Shown here piece by piece: positions 53,276-62,138 of a DNA stretch of 64,000 nucleotides. The notes below the pieces were generated by a model. It did not search any database and was not told where the DNA came from. It worked only from the letters and a program-made list of their open reading frames with translations. A program made the position numbers and the translations under genes. Source of the stretch: JANSYA01 sp965243385 (GTDB taxonomy: Bacteria; Spirochaetota; Leptospiria; Leptospirales; Leptonemataceae). Location: contig CBDEUV010000002.1 of the NCBI GenBank assembly GCA_965243385.1, forward strand, positions 4,030,001 to 4,094,000, given 5' to 3'. The number at the start of each line of letters is the position of its first letter. The stretch's first letter is position 1.

Positions 53276-53995
53276 TCAGCCGGCTTTCGAAATCTCAAGC
53301 AATGTCGTCGTGCGTTTACTAATGCCTTCGATGTCCGGATAGACCGGCACGCGGTACTCCGCGACCTCGCGTACACTCAGTCCGCTGACGCGTTCGTCCT
53401 CCGGCTGCGGTCGATGCGTACGGCCGGGGTCCGCGAGCAGATTGCGTACGCCGCGTTCGAGAGCGCGTCTGAGAAACACAAGCGCGCGCTTCGCGAAGTC
53501 TTCTTCGTAAAAGACATCCCCGGCCAGGATTAAATCGAAATCGTCGAGCGCGTCGTTCGTAAGGGCGAGGGCGTCTCCGCCGCGAAATAGACAGCGTCGG
53601 GAATCCACGTTATTCAGGCGCGCCAGATGCTCGGCCAGGAGCGGCCCCATCGGATCGATGTCGATGCCGAGAATCTGCTCCGCGCCGGCCCGCGCCGCGG
53701 CGATCGCCGCCAGGCCGCTGCCGCAGCCCAGGTCCAGAATACGCAGCCCGCGAAATATTTCGGGGGAATCGAGAATATAACGGGCCAGCGCGCGGCTACC
53801 CGGCCAGACGATGCCCCAGAAAGGTACGGCGGCCATGGCGTCTTCGCGCTCGCAACATAGCTTCCAGAGATCGTTCAGCCGGCGGGTATTGCAGGCCTGC
53901 AGTTCGGGCGCGAAAAGATCCGGGCCGCACTCGGCGAAGTCGCGCAGATAACGTTCGAGGAAAGTCGGACCGTCTTCGCCCGCGATTCCGGTCAC
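53276..53995 (-). CDS. ETFB/METTL20-like class I methyltransferase
   Basis: 239 residues. VPFWGIVWPGSRALARYIL and motif I RILDLGCGSGLAAIAAARAGA, then GIDIDP and LILAGDVFYEEDFAKRAL, match the lysine methyltransferase group that includes ETF-beta methyltransferases and PrmA-like enzymes. It is the last gene of a three-gene overlap operon (GST, DUF45 protease, methyltransferase); its ATG overlaps the previous stop by 4 nt. Confidence 0.85.
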   Translation of the reverse strand: MTGIAGEDGPTFLERYLRDFAECGPDLFAPELQACNTRRLNDLWKLCCEREDAMAAVPFWGIVWPGSRALARYILDSPEIFRGLRILDLGCGSGLAAIAAARAGAEQILGIDIDPMGPLLAEHLARLNNVDSRRCLFRGGDALALTNDALDDFDLILAGDVFYEEDFAKRALVFLRRALERGVRNLLADPGRTHRPQPEDERVSGLSVREVAEYRVPVYPDIEGISKRTTTLLEISKAG

Positions 53996-54543
53996 AGCAG
54001 GCCGCCGTATTCTTCGCGCAAAATCTTGCGGTGACGGCGATACTCCGGATCGAAGCGCTCGACCAGTCGCCAGAAATCCGCTCCATGGCCGCGATGGCGA
54101 ATATGCGCGAGCTCATGTACGATCAGATAACGAATCAATTCCGGCGGCAGCTGGGCCGCGCGCAGATTGAGCATGATGCGTTTCGTATGGTGCGAACAGC
54201 TGCCCCAGCGGGTATTCGCGCGCCGCACGGTTAAGCTCCAGAGCGGGAGCTGCATTTCTCTGGTCAGCGCTTCGAAGCTCGGAGTCAGGATGCGCAGGGC
54301 CTCCGCTCTATCCGGCTCCGGCTGACTCTGGCGGGATTGGCGCGCTTCGTTAATTCGCAGCCGGTGGTTTACGAAGCGCCGGTGTTTGCGAATCAGGCTT
54401 TCGGCGAAGCTTTCGTTTTCATTGGCGCGATCGCCGATAAAAATTTCTACGCGATTGTCGCGGGTGACTCCCAGCCGATAGCCACCGCGAAATTTGCGAT
54501 CGAAGTGGATGATATAGTCGGGAAACTCCGGCGATCGTTTCAT
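53992..54543 (-). CDS. YgjP/DUF45-type zinc metallopeptidase-like protein
   Basis: 183 residues from the ATG at 54543 (MKRSPEFPDYIIHFD). The zinc motif is LIVHELAHIRHRGHGADFW (HExxH plus a later His). RRANTRWGSCSHHTKRIMLNLRAAQLP is the conserved DUF45 block. It overlaps both neighbours by 4 nt (ATGA each time). Substrates of this family are not established. Confidence 0.88.
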   Translation of the reverse strand: MKRSPEFPDYIIHFDRKFRGGYRLGVTRDNRVEIFIGDRANENESFAESLIRKHRRFVNHRLRINEARQSRQSQPEPDRAEALRILTPSFEALTREMQLPLWSLTVRRANTRWGSCSHHTKRIMLNLRAAQLPPELIRYLIVHELAHIRHRGHGADFWRLVERFDPEYRRHRKILREEYGGLL

Positions 54544-55481
54544 GGTTTGCGAATTTCGTAGCCCACCACGGGAAAGTGCACGATGACTTCGCCTGCGCGT
54601 TCGTCGGTGCGGCGCAGCGCGATTTCGTTGCCGACGAGTTTGACCAATTCTCCCTGCACGGGCTCGGTGCCGTAGTCGGTGGCCGCGATTTCGATGGTGT
54701 CGCCCGCCTTCCATTCGGGATGTTCGACCACTGCCTGGTCCGGCGGCGGCGGCGGTGTTTTCTTCGCGAGCTCGACCGCCTCGGCGCTGTCGAGCTGGTC
54801 GAGCGGATCCTGACGAAAGCCGTCGACGCGCTTGAGCCATTCCGTCACCCGGGGGTACGCGCCGAGGATTTTTTCGGCGTTGCTCGCGCGGCGCTGCATG
54901 AACCACAGCGTATGGTGCGCGGCGAAGTCGGCGATGCTCGGGGCCGGGCCGCATAGATACGGTCCTTCGTGTCCGAGCTGGACTTCGAGCGGGCCCATAA
55001 AGGCGTCGAAATACGTCGGCGCGAGATCCGCGGGCACGTGCATCACCTTCGCGTCTTCCATCATCTTCGCGCGGTCTTTGAGTAAGCCGATCATTTCGCG
55101 GCGCGACATACCCTCCGGCGATTTCGCGGTTCCGCCGCCCTGAGGTTGGAAGACGAGAATGGCGGCGATGCGAAACAGCGTTTGATCCGCGAACGAGGCG
55201 ATCATGCGCGATACGCCGGCCACGGGAGCGGGATAGAGCGTCGGCTCCGGCTTGAGGCGCTCGAGCACATCCGCGATTAGATTCGTATCGCAATAAACAT
55301 GGGCTCCGATTTGCAAAAGCGGCGCGCGACGATAGCCGCCGGTCAGGGCGATTTGATCCGGTTTGGGCATGACCTGCGGCTGCAGCACCGAACGATAGAC
55401 CAGGCCTTTGAATCCGAGAATCGTACGGATCTTTTCGGAGAAGGGCGATGCGTCGTAGTGATGCAGAATCAGTTCGTTCAT
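54540..55481 (-). CDS. Glutathione S-transferase-family protein with C-terminal extension
   Basis: 313 residues. The thioredoxin-like N-terminal domain begins MNELILHHYDASPFSEKIRTILGFKG (Ser in the active-site region) and has the cis-Pro segment YRRAPLLQ. The helical C-terminal GST domain has SIADFAAHHTLWF. After a run of five prolines (~residue 242-246), a ~65-residue beta-rich extension follows (AGDTIEIAATDYGTEPVQGEL...), which typical GSTs lack. It heads the overlap operon. Confidence 0.85.
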   Translation of the reverse strand: MNELILHHYDASPFSEKIRTILGFKGLVYRSVLQPQVMPKPDQIALTGGYRRAPLLQIGAHVYCDTNLIADVLERLKPEPTLYPAPVAGVSRMIASFADQTLFRIAAILVFQPQGGGTAKSPEGMSRREMIGLLKDRAKMMEDAKVMHVPADLAPTYFDAFMGPLEVQLGHEGPYLCGPAPSIADFAAHHTLWFMQRRASNAEKILGAYPRVTEWLKRVDGFRQDPLDQLDSAEAVELAKKTPPPPPDQAVVEHPEWKAGDTIEIAATDYGTEPVQGELVKLVGNEIALRRTDERAGEVIVHFPVVGYEIRKP

Positions 55482-55565
55482 GTAAATTCCTGGCCGTATT
55501 TGTTTAGTTCGCGGCGCCCGTACGGGTCCGGCTGAGGGCAGAATCTATAGCGGCCTCGCTTGCCG

Positions 55566-56867
55566 TCACGCAGAATCTCGTTGATTTCCCGCGCGAGCCG
55601 CGAGGGCCAGCAGTCCGATCGCCGGGCCGGGAGCGAGCACCACAAACAGCCAGGCGGGATCTTCCAGGGTTCGCGACCACCATCCCACCAGCTCGATGCT
55701 GACGAGCGTCAGGGCGAAGCCGATGCTGTTTACGATGGTGAGCGCCGAGCCGACCAGCTCGCGCGGCGCGGCGGCGGCGACCAGCGCGGAGAACTGTGGA
55801 GAATCGCCGATCACCGTTATCCCCCATAGAAACAGAGCGGACAGCGCCAGCCAGAGCGGGACCGAGTCGTGAAACAGAACAGGGGACAGCAAACACAGAG
55901 CGCCGGAAATCGCGAGCTGGACGCCGGCCACGCGCGCGCTGCCCAGTCGTAGCGACGCGAAGCCGCCGAGTGCGCAGCCGAAGAAGCCCACCGCAATGAT
56001 CAAAAAACTCCAGAGCGGAACATTCGCCGCGTCGTCGCGAGTCGTAAATTTTCCCGCAGCGTATGCTTGCGATTCGCTGCCGGCGAAGAGCGCGCCCAGG
56101 CATACGGGCAGGAAGGCCCAGAACGCGTAGAGCTCCCACATGTGTCCGAAATATCCCAGCGCGGCCCGGCGCAGTCCGCGATCGCCGGTGATGGCTTTCA
56201 TCGATGCGACCATCGAAAACGACGAGCGGTCGCCGTCGCTATTGCGGGGTAGATATGGACCGTCGGGAACGCACAGATAGAGTACGACTCCCCCGGCCAG
56301 CGCGAGCAGCGATACCCAGGCCAGTACAAGCTGCGCGCCCGCTTGTCTGGCCGCCAGCGTTTCGCCCGCCCCGACTTCCGGAGCGAAGAGCCCCGCCTGA
56401 TTCAACGCCTGCAGCAAATGCGGGAAGGCGGTGCCCAGCACCAGCGCGCCGACCAGCAGCCCCAGAGCGCCGCCCAGTCCGCGTTCATACCAGCCCGCCG
56501 CGACCTTCATGCCCACGGGATAGATGCCGGCCAGAAAGAAACCCGTGGCGAAGCGCAATAACATCAGACTCGCGGCGTCGGTCGCCAGATAAGCGCCGGC
56601 CAGATTTGCGAGCGCTCCCGCCGCGCTCGAAAGCAGAAAGACCAGGCGCGGCGACCAGCGATCGGCGACCGCCAGCACCGCGAAGACCAGCGTGCCGCAA
56701 ATAAAACCGAATTGCACTGCCTGGGTGATCCACTGGAGCCCCTGGTTCCCGAGACCGCCGGCCGCTTGCAGGTCGGCGAGCACCGCGTTGCCCGCGAACC
56801 ACAGCGAGGTGCCCGCGAATTGTGAAAAGACGATCGCGGGCAGCAGATAAACGGGGCGGTGGGTCAC
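55566..56867 (-). CDS. Major facilitator superfamily transporter
   Basis: 433 residues with 12 predicted transmembrane helices in two halves. An MFS-like loop ADRWSPR follows helix 2 and RFATGFFLAGIYPVGMKVAAGW marks helices 4-5. A hydrophilic central loop (YLPRNSDGDRSS) separates the halves. Substrate unknown. It is 84 nt upstream of the GST gene on the same strand, so could be part of that operon. Confidence 0.88.
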   Translation of the reverse strand: MTHRPVYLLPAIVFSQFAGTSLWFAGNAVLADLQAAGGLGNQGLQWITQAVQFGFICGTLVFAVLAVADRWSPRLVFLLSSAAGALANLAGAYLATDAASLMLLRFATGFFLAGIYPVGMKVAAGWYERGLGGALGLLVGALVLGTAFPHLLQALNQAGLFAPEVGAGETLAARQAGAQLVLAWVSLLALAGGVVLYLCVPDGPYLPRNSDGDRSSFSMVASMKAITGDRGLRRAALGYFGHMWELYAFWAFLPVCLGALFAGSESQAYAAGKFTTRDDAANVPLWSFLIIAVGFFGCALGGFASLRLGSARVAGVQLAISGALCLLSPVLFHDSVPLWLALSALFLWGITVIGDSPQFSALVAAAAPRELVGSALTIVNSIGFALTLVSIELVGWWSRTLEDPAWLFVVLAPGPAIGLLALAARAGNQRDSA

Positions 56868-57042
56868 TGAAAGTTATGAAACCGTTAAGAGCAGATGGTT
56901 ACGGCTTTAAGCGGCGATTGATCAAAGAGTGTACAGCGCGCTTGAATTAAAGAATTGACAGACGTCGATTCCCGCGGCCAGGATCGCCGTCTGCGTCGCT
57001 CCGTCGCTCGCTTCCGAAACTCTTCAGGATGGATTCGTATCT

Positions 57043-58410
57043 ATGTCGCGTAAAGCTTTCCTCGCCGCCGGTATCAGTCTGACTCTGCTGTGGAGCGGTC
57101 CGGCCTTCGCCTGGAGCGAACACTCCCTGGGCGCCTACCCGGCGCTCGGCGCATTACCGGAAATTGCCGAAGGACGCTCGGTACCGGTCGAACGCTTCGA
57201 AGATTTTTTACGGGCGGAGCAGGCCGGGATCGCCGAATTATTGAAGCAGGAAGAGGCATTCGCGCGTGAAAATTTCGAAGCCTACGCGCCGCTGCCGGAA
57301 GAATTCGTATTTCAGGTCGGCGCCGCGGGCGAAAGCGACGCGGATCTGCGCCTGCGCTTTTTGAACGCGATTCGCATCCATCCCGGGGTACGACTGCAGT
57401 ACTACGTACAGCTCCTGCCGGGACAGGACTGCGCAAATCGGCCCCGTTTGTCGCACACCCAGGTCAGCGTGTTCAGCGAAGAGAACAGCGCTTCGCTTGC
57501 GCGCCTGCGCTTTTGCGCGCTCCGGCCGGGCGAAGCGGTCAGTCCCCTGGAGATCACCGCGACGGCTATCGACGAGCCGGACTTCGGTCACGACATCAAT
57601 CTGTGGGAGGACAGCCCTTCTGATTTCGGCCCGCGCTACGGCTTCGGTCCGTTACCCTTCGGCGATCCGAAGCTCTATTATGCGACCCAGGCGCCGTTTC
57701 ATATGGGTTTCTATCACGAGGCCTGGATATTTTACGCGGCGGCGGGTTTCGTGAAGCGTACCTATCCCGATTATCGCACGCGATTGTATCGCAATCTGGC
57801 CCGCCTGGCTTTCGAAACCGGCCACGACTACTGGGGCTATCGCTTTATGGGCTGGGGACTGCACTATATCACGGACCTGACCCAGCCTTATCATTCTACG
57901 GTCGTGCCCGGGCTGAGTACGGCCTATATGTTGTGGGTGAATATCATCGCCACTCTGGGCTTTACCGGCGCGAAAGAAGAGGCCATTCAGCTCGTATCGA
58001 ACCGGCACACCGCGCTCGAAGAATTTCAGATGCAGATGATGCACCGGGCCTATCGCATACAGAATGAAGCAGGCGGCGACGTTCAAAACCCGGTGATCCT
58101 CGCGGCGATGAATACCGAAAAGGACGCTACGGCGCCGGACTTCGACGACGACTACGTTCACAAGGTGCTGAGCGCGCAGGCGTACGACCAGGCCGATATG
58201 ATCGACGAAGCGCTGTCGGCGTACATGCCGCCGCAATTCGTAAACGATCCCGACTATCGCTTTTCGGCGAGCCAGCGCGGGGGTGTTTACGACGAGGTCG
58301 CGAAAAGTCGAAAGGACGCCGTGGAAAAAATGAACCAGGCGTTGATCCAGCTCTTCGAAAATTTCGGGGTGCATTCCCGATCGTACGCTCGCTCAATCCT
58401 TTCTGAATAA
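57043..58410 (+). CDS. Exported zinc-dependent phospholipase C / S1-P1 nuclease-like protein
   Basis: 455 residues. The signal peptide ends SGPAFA, so mature Trp24 becomes the N-terminus, as in Bacillus cereus phospholipase C, where Trp1 binds zinc. Following WSEHSLG supplies a His, and GWGLHYITDLTQPYHSTV matches the HxxxDxxQPxH zinc block; RHTALEEF may supply further ligands. The ~170 residues between are extra compared with the bacterial enzyme. It is probably periplasmic or secreted and cleaves phospholipid or nucleic acid. Confidence 0.78.
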   Translation: MSRKAFLAAGISLTLLWSGPAFAWSEHSLGAYPALGALPEIAEGRSVPVERFEDFLRAEQAGIAELLKQEEAFARENFEAYAPLPEEFVFQVGAAGESDADLRLRFLNAIRIHPGVRLQYYVQLLPGQDCANRPRLSHTQVSVFSEENSASLARLRFCALRPGEAVSPLEITATAIDEPDFGHDINLWEDSPSDFGPRYGFGPLPFGDPKLYYATQAPFHMGFYHEAWIFYAAAGFVKRTYPDYRTRLYRNLARLAFETGHDYWGYRFMGWGLHYITDLTQPYHSTVVPGLSTAYMLWVNIIATLGFTGAKEEAIQLVSNRHTALEEFQMQMMHRAYRIQNEAGGDVQNPVILAAMNTEKDATAPDFDDDYVHKVLSAQAYDQADMIDEALSAYMPPQFVNDPDYRFSASQRGGVYDEVAKSRKDAVEKMNQALIQLFENFGVHSRSYARSILSE

Positions 58411-58558
58411 ACCAGCGGCGGCTGGCAGTCGCCCCCGTACTGGCGATTGAGCATATAAGCGATCGAGGATCGAAGGCGAATCCACTGGCATTCTGGCAGC
58501 TGCCGGAGTCGGTCTCGGGACGGAATCCGGGCGCGCCCTCGCCCGGGAGAACCAGGAA

Positions 58559-60235
58559 ATGATGTCCGATTTTTTGCGCAGGATGCAGGCCGCCGGCCGT
58601 CGATTCACAGATCGCCTGCGGGGCAGGGCGAACGCGAGTTCGGTCGACGAATCGCAGGCGAGCGCAGTCCAGCCGCAGGCCGCCGCGAGTGAGCCGCCTC
58701 CGATACCTCCGGAAGACCTTGCGCGTATTCAACAGCTGGGCCGGCTGCGGGCCATCGAACCCTTCGAAGGCTGGCGGCATTTAGAGGCCGTGCGTAAAAC
58801 CATGACGTCGATCGAGCAGGGGGTCGATCGCGCTCTCGACTGGGGCCGCGGCATGCGGGATACGCTGAAAGATCAAAGCGCCGTTCAAAAAGCCGGCGGG
58901 TGGCTTTCGAAACAAAAAACGAAAATCACTTCCGGTTCCGGGGCGGGGCGCTCTGAAAAGATTCTGAAGCCCGCGCGGAATTTCGCCAGCAAAACCTATC
59001 GCGACGCGGGAGAGTGGCTGCGAACATCGGGCATGGAGAACGTGCAGCAGACCCTGGAATATCTGCTGGCCCACGATCCGGCGCGCTGGGTGCGCGGTCG
59101 CGCCGCGAAGATTCTCGAGCGACCGGAGCTGAAAGATGTGCGCAACGCGGAAGCGGCCTTCGCGGCCATGCGCGAATTGGAGCCGGAAGAACGCGAAGCT
59201 TTGATCGCCGCGCTGTACCCGTACGATCTTCCGGGCTTCGCGCCGTTCATGAAAGCGGTGGATCTGACGGTCAACCTCGGTCTGGGAGCGGTGGTCGCCA
59301 CGAATCTGCCAGGCACCGGAAGTCTGGTGCATCTCATTAATATGATCAAAACGATCTTTAAAATCGCGCATCGTCTGCATATGATGTCGACGGTGCACGG
59401 CGCGGCGATTCGCGACCCCAACGCGCTCTTTGTGGTCAGCGCGAAGATTCTCCAGTCGCTGCAGAGCTGGGAAGGCGCAGGCGAACACCGCCCGCTCGAT
59501 CCGCAGATTCTGGCGGAGCTCTACGCGGAGCCGGCCGCCGCTCCGGTGAGCGGCAAGTCGGACGATGACTCCAGCGGACTGCCGGCGTTACTGGGAGCGT
59601 CGCTCAAAAAGGATTTGTATATCAGCGTGCCGGGCGTCGGTACGGTGGGCATCGGTAAGATCGGCCTGGATGACGCGCGCCTGGACTATTATATTCGCGC
59701 ATTCGTTGGAGCGTATTTCGAGAATCTGAGCCTGGGGCGGAAGTACGGCGCCGGCCGGGTCGCCGGTCGTACGACTGAGTTTGCGGCAATCTATCGCGCC
59801 TTTCACGAGCGCGAGTATTTTCCGTCCGTGCGCCGTCGATACAAAGCGCGGGACGAGCATCTGCGCGAAACGGCGCAGGCGGCCGATGCCGCCGAATCCG
59901 GCACTGCCCGGGGCGGAGAGCGAAGCGCCGGGGAAGATTCAAGCGCGTCTGCTACGGCGGCGGCCGCGATCGGGCACGGGCTGAACACAGCGCGTGAAAA
60001 AATCGGACAGCTTTTCGGCCGGGTCTCCCGGGGTTATGCGGCGATTGCGAAAGACGAGTACTTCGAGGAGCTGTCGGAAAATCTGGATCGCCAGGCTGCG
60101 CTCATCTACCGGCGGCGCGAAGCGGCATGGGAGGTTTCGGGAGCCGGCGAACAATCAGGAACGGCGGAGCATCCGCGCTGGACCGAGGGCGACGTGGCGC
60201 TGCTCCGGGAAGTGGACGACGCCCTCGGCGAGTGA
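58559..60235 (+). CDS. Hypothetical protein, possibly EcsC-like
   Basis: 558 residues; tandem ATGs at 58559 and 58562 follow CCAGGAA. The basic N-terminus and Ala/Pro-rich linker lead to a long helical region. A central Gly/hydrophobic segment (DLTVNLGLGAVVATNLPGTGSLVHLINMIKTIF) could insert in membrane and loosely resembles EcsC proteins. A second Ala/Ser-rich linker precedes a helical tail. No catalytic motif is seen. Confidence 0.62.
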   Translation: MMSDFLRRMQAAGRRFTDRLRGRANASSVDESQASAVQPQAAASEPPPIPPEDLARIQQLGRLRAIEPFEGWRHLEAVRKTMTSIEQGVDRALDWGRGMRDTLKDQSAVQKAGGWLSKQKTKITSGSGAGRSEKILKPARNFASKTYRDAGEWLRTSGMENVQQTLEYLLAHDPARWVRGRAAKILERPELKDVRNAEAAFAAMRELEPEEREALIAALYPYDLPGFAPFMKAVDLTVNLGLGAVVATNLPGTGSLVHLINMIKTIFKIAHRLHMMSTVHGAAIRDPNALFVVSAKILQSLQSWEGAGEHRPLDPQILAELYAEPAAAPVSGKSDDDSSGLPALLGASLKKDLYISVPGVGTVGIGKIGLDDARLDYYIRAFVGAYFENLSLGRKYGAGRVAGRTTEFAAIYRAFHEREYFPSVRRRYKARDEHLRETAQAADAAESGTARGGERSAGEDSSASATAAAAIGHGLNTAREKIGQLFGRVSRGYAAIAKDEYFEELSENLDRQAALIYRRREAAWEVSGAGEQSGTAEHPRWTEGDVALLREVDDALGE

Positions 60236-60289
60236 GAGACCGCGAACAGGATCGCGCTGAGTCGGTTCGCGCCTGACTGTGCGAAGAAC

Positions 60290-60532
60290 TTATGTGCCGG
60301 CTTTTGCGACGTGTTCTTTGAACTGCGAAAGGAGCGCTTCGGTACCGGTGAACAGCAGTTCAATCTGATCTTTTTCCAGATCGTAGATGACCGGGGTCTT
60401 CAGATAGCGGGTGAAGTCGTCTTTGCTGAGATTCGCCGACTGGTCTCGCAGAAAAGAATACCAGGTGGCCAGAATCACTTTCAAATGCGTGATTCCTTTT
60501 ACGGGAAGAGAGATTGCTTTGTCCTGTTCCAT
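60290..60532 (-). CDS. Small soluble hypothetical protein
   Basis: 80 residues starting MEQDKAISLPVKGITHLKV, mixed alpha/beta, no cysteines, no known motif. It starts 4 nt after the stop of the lipoprotein gene on the same strand, so coupling is likely. The compact length and normal composition favour a real gene. Confidence 0.6.
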   Translation of the reverse strand: MEQDKAISLPVKGITHLKVILATWYSFLRDQSANLSKDDFTRYLKTPVIYDLEKDQIELLFTGTEALLSQFKEHVAKAGT

Positions 60533-60535
60533 ATA

Positions 60536-61033
60536 TCAATTGCCGCCAGTCCACCGATTCACCGGATTCAAATAGCAGAGAAAGGCCTCGTAATTACAGT
60601 TTGGGGATAACGCCACGCCGTTTCGCACAAAGTCCGCGCAGTTGTTCACGTCCGACAGACGGTAACCCGCCTTCGCGTCGATATTAAAGCTCAGCTGAAT
60701 CAACGGCTCCGCAAGTTCTCGAAACAGGATCTGATTGCCCAGAAAATCCGGACTGCTCGAATTCGTCAGCGTGCCTCGCCGCGCGGAACAGAGGATCGTG
60801 CCCGAGATTACGGAATCGGCGATAATGCCGGTCGCTTCGTCTCCGCCGATCACTCCCGCAATATACAGACCGTCGGAACCGCAGGCGATGGGCGCAAGCA
60901 GCGCCAGCGAAAGCAGAATTCGCGCCGGGCCATACAATAACGGCAGCCGGGCCCGACGGAACTCTCCGCGACTTTCGCCGGGAGTATTACGCGGTGCTCG
61001 TTCGTCTTCGCCGTTTCGACTGAGATCCTTCAT
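60536..61033 (-). CDS. Small lipoprotein of unknown function
   Basis: 165 residues from the ATG at 61033 (MKDLSRNGEDERAPRN). The signal is long: ~35 basic residues, then ILLSLALLAPIACGSDG with Pro at -3 of the Cys. The mature part has four further cysteines (CSARRG, NNCADF, NCNYEAFLCYL), suggesting disulfides. No known family. Confidence 0.68.
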   Translation of the reverse strand: MKDLSRNGEDERAPRNTPGESRGEFRRARLPLLYGPARILLSLALLAPIACGSDGLYIAGVIGGDEATGIIADSVISGTILCSARRGTLTNSSSPDFLGNQILFRELAEPLIQLSFNIDAKAGYRLSDVNNCADFVRNGVALSPNCNYEAFLCYLNPVNRWTGGN

Positions 61034-61182
61034 GCCATATTGGACGGATTTCTCCCCGCGGGTTCTTCGAAATTCGTTTTCGAAAAACCACGGCCACAGC
61101 ATACACAGGGGAGGCTATTTGTAAAATACAATTAAACGGGTCGCCGAAGGCGGGCGCGATTGATTTCGCCTGGGTCCTGCTA

Positions 61183-62055
61183 TCAGAAATGATAGCCGAG
61201 GGAAAATTGCCACTCCACCACCCCCGCGGGCACTTCCACGGGCCTTCGGAGCAGCGAGGCCTGCACCAGCCCGAGATTGGGATCGAACAGAGTTTGCGGT
61301 GCAACAAAGGCGTTCACGCCTGATACCGGCGTGATCCCGCCGTTCCGCAAATACCAGAATTCTCCGTCGCCGCCGTTGATTGTGCCGCTCCACTGTCCGA
61401 GGTACGCGTACGTGGCGCGCAGACCGGTACGCAGGAATATCGATTCCGTTAGATAGCGCCGGACGCCGAGCTCCAGGCGCGCGATGGTACCCTGTCTGGA
61501 AGTCTGATTGATATTGTAAGGCAGATACTGGTTCGGGGAAATCAGGAAACCTTCGCCGCGCCAGCGAGCCGTCGGCACCAGGCCGAAACCGAAACCGCCC
61601 TCCCACTGCCAGCGACGCAACGGGCGCCAGAAGTCGATGTCTCCGACATAGTGGTACGTAAACATGAAATAGGGAATATCGAAAGTGAAGCCGAGCTGGA
61701 CGAAAGCCAGATCGCTGCGGAATTCGCGCAACTGCTGCTCCGGAATGACGAACTGGCCCACTGTAATGCCGAAGTACGAATTCCGATCGTCGAAGATGCC
61801 CAGTCGCAGGAACGCCTCTGCGGAATGAAAGTCGGCGAAATCGTCACTGTCCACCTCGCTCAGTACATTCGGGGCGACCGAAGTTCGAAACTGTTGCATA
61901 CCCCGCGAGAAGCGGTCCGCCTGGCGCTGGCCGGCGGCGAAGGTCGCGCCGACCTCGACTGGAATTGCGGAGAGCCCTGTGGCCGCGCCGGAGACGGCGG
62001 ACATGAATAGAGCGCACAGGAAGAGCGCCGGCCAGGCTCGCAGGGATTTCGGCAA
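61183..62055 (-). CDS. Probable outer-membrane beta-barrel protein
   Basis: About 290 residues. No ATG precedes the signal sequence; the TTG at 62055 (then PKSLRAWPALFLCALFMSAVSGA) gives a normal Sec signal, so I place the start there with low certainty. The mature protein is rich in aromatic-flanked amphipathic strands and ends VVEWQFSLGYHF, with a C-terminal Phe as needed for BAM insertion. No family recognised. Confidence 0.62.
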   Translation of the reverse strand: MPKSLRAWPALFLCALFMSAVSGAATGLSAIPVEVGATFAAGQRQADRFSRGMQQFRTSVAPNVLSEVDSDDFADFHSAEAFLRLGIFDDRNSYFGITVGQFVIPEQQLREFRSDLAFVQLGFTFDIPYFMFTYHYVGDIDFWRPLRRWQWEGGFGFGLVPTARWRGEGFLISPNQYLPYNINQTSRQGTIARLELGVRRYLTESIFLRTGLRATYAYLGQWSGTINGGDGEFWYLRNGGITPVSGVNAFVAPQTLFDPNLGLVQASLLRRPVEVPAGVVEWQFSLGYHF

Positions 62056-62138
62056 GCGGGCCCGGGCCGGCCGGTGAGCCCGCCCTGATTTTAATTGACA
62101 GGCTCTGCGTACGCGACTTGCATTCTGTCCGGTTTTAT

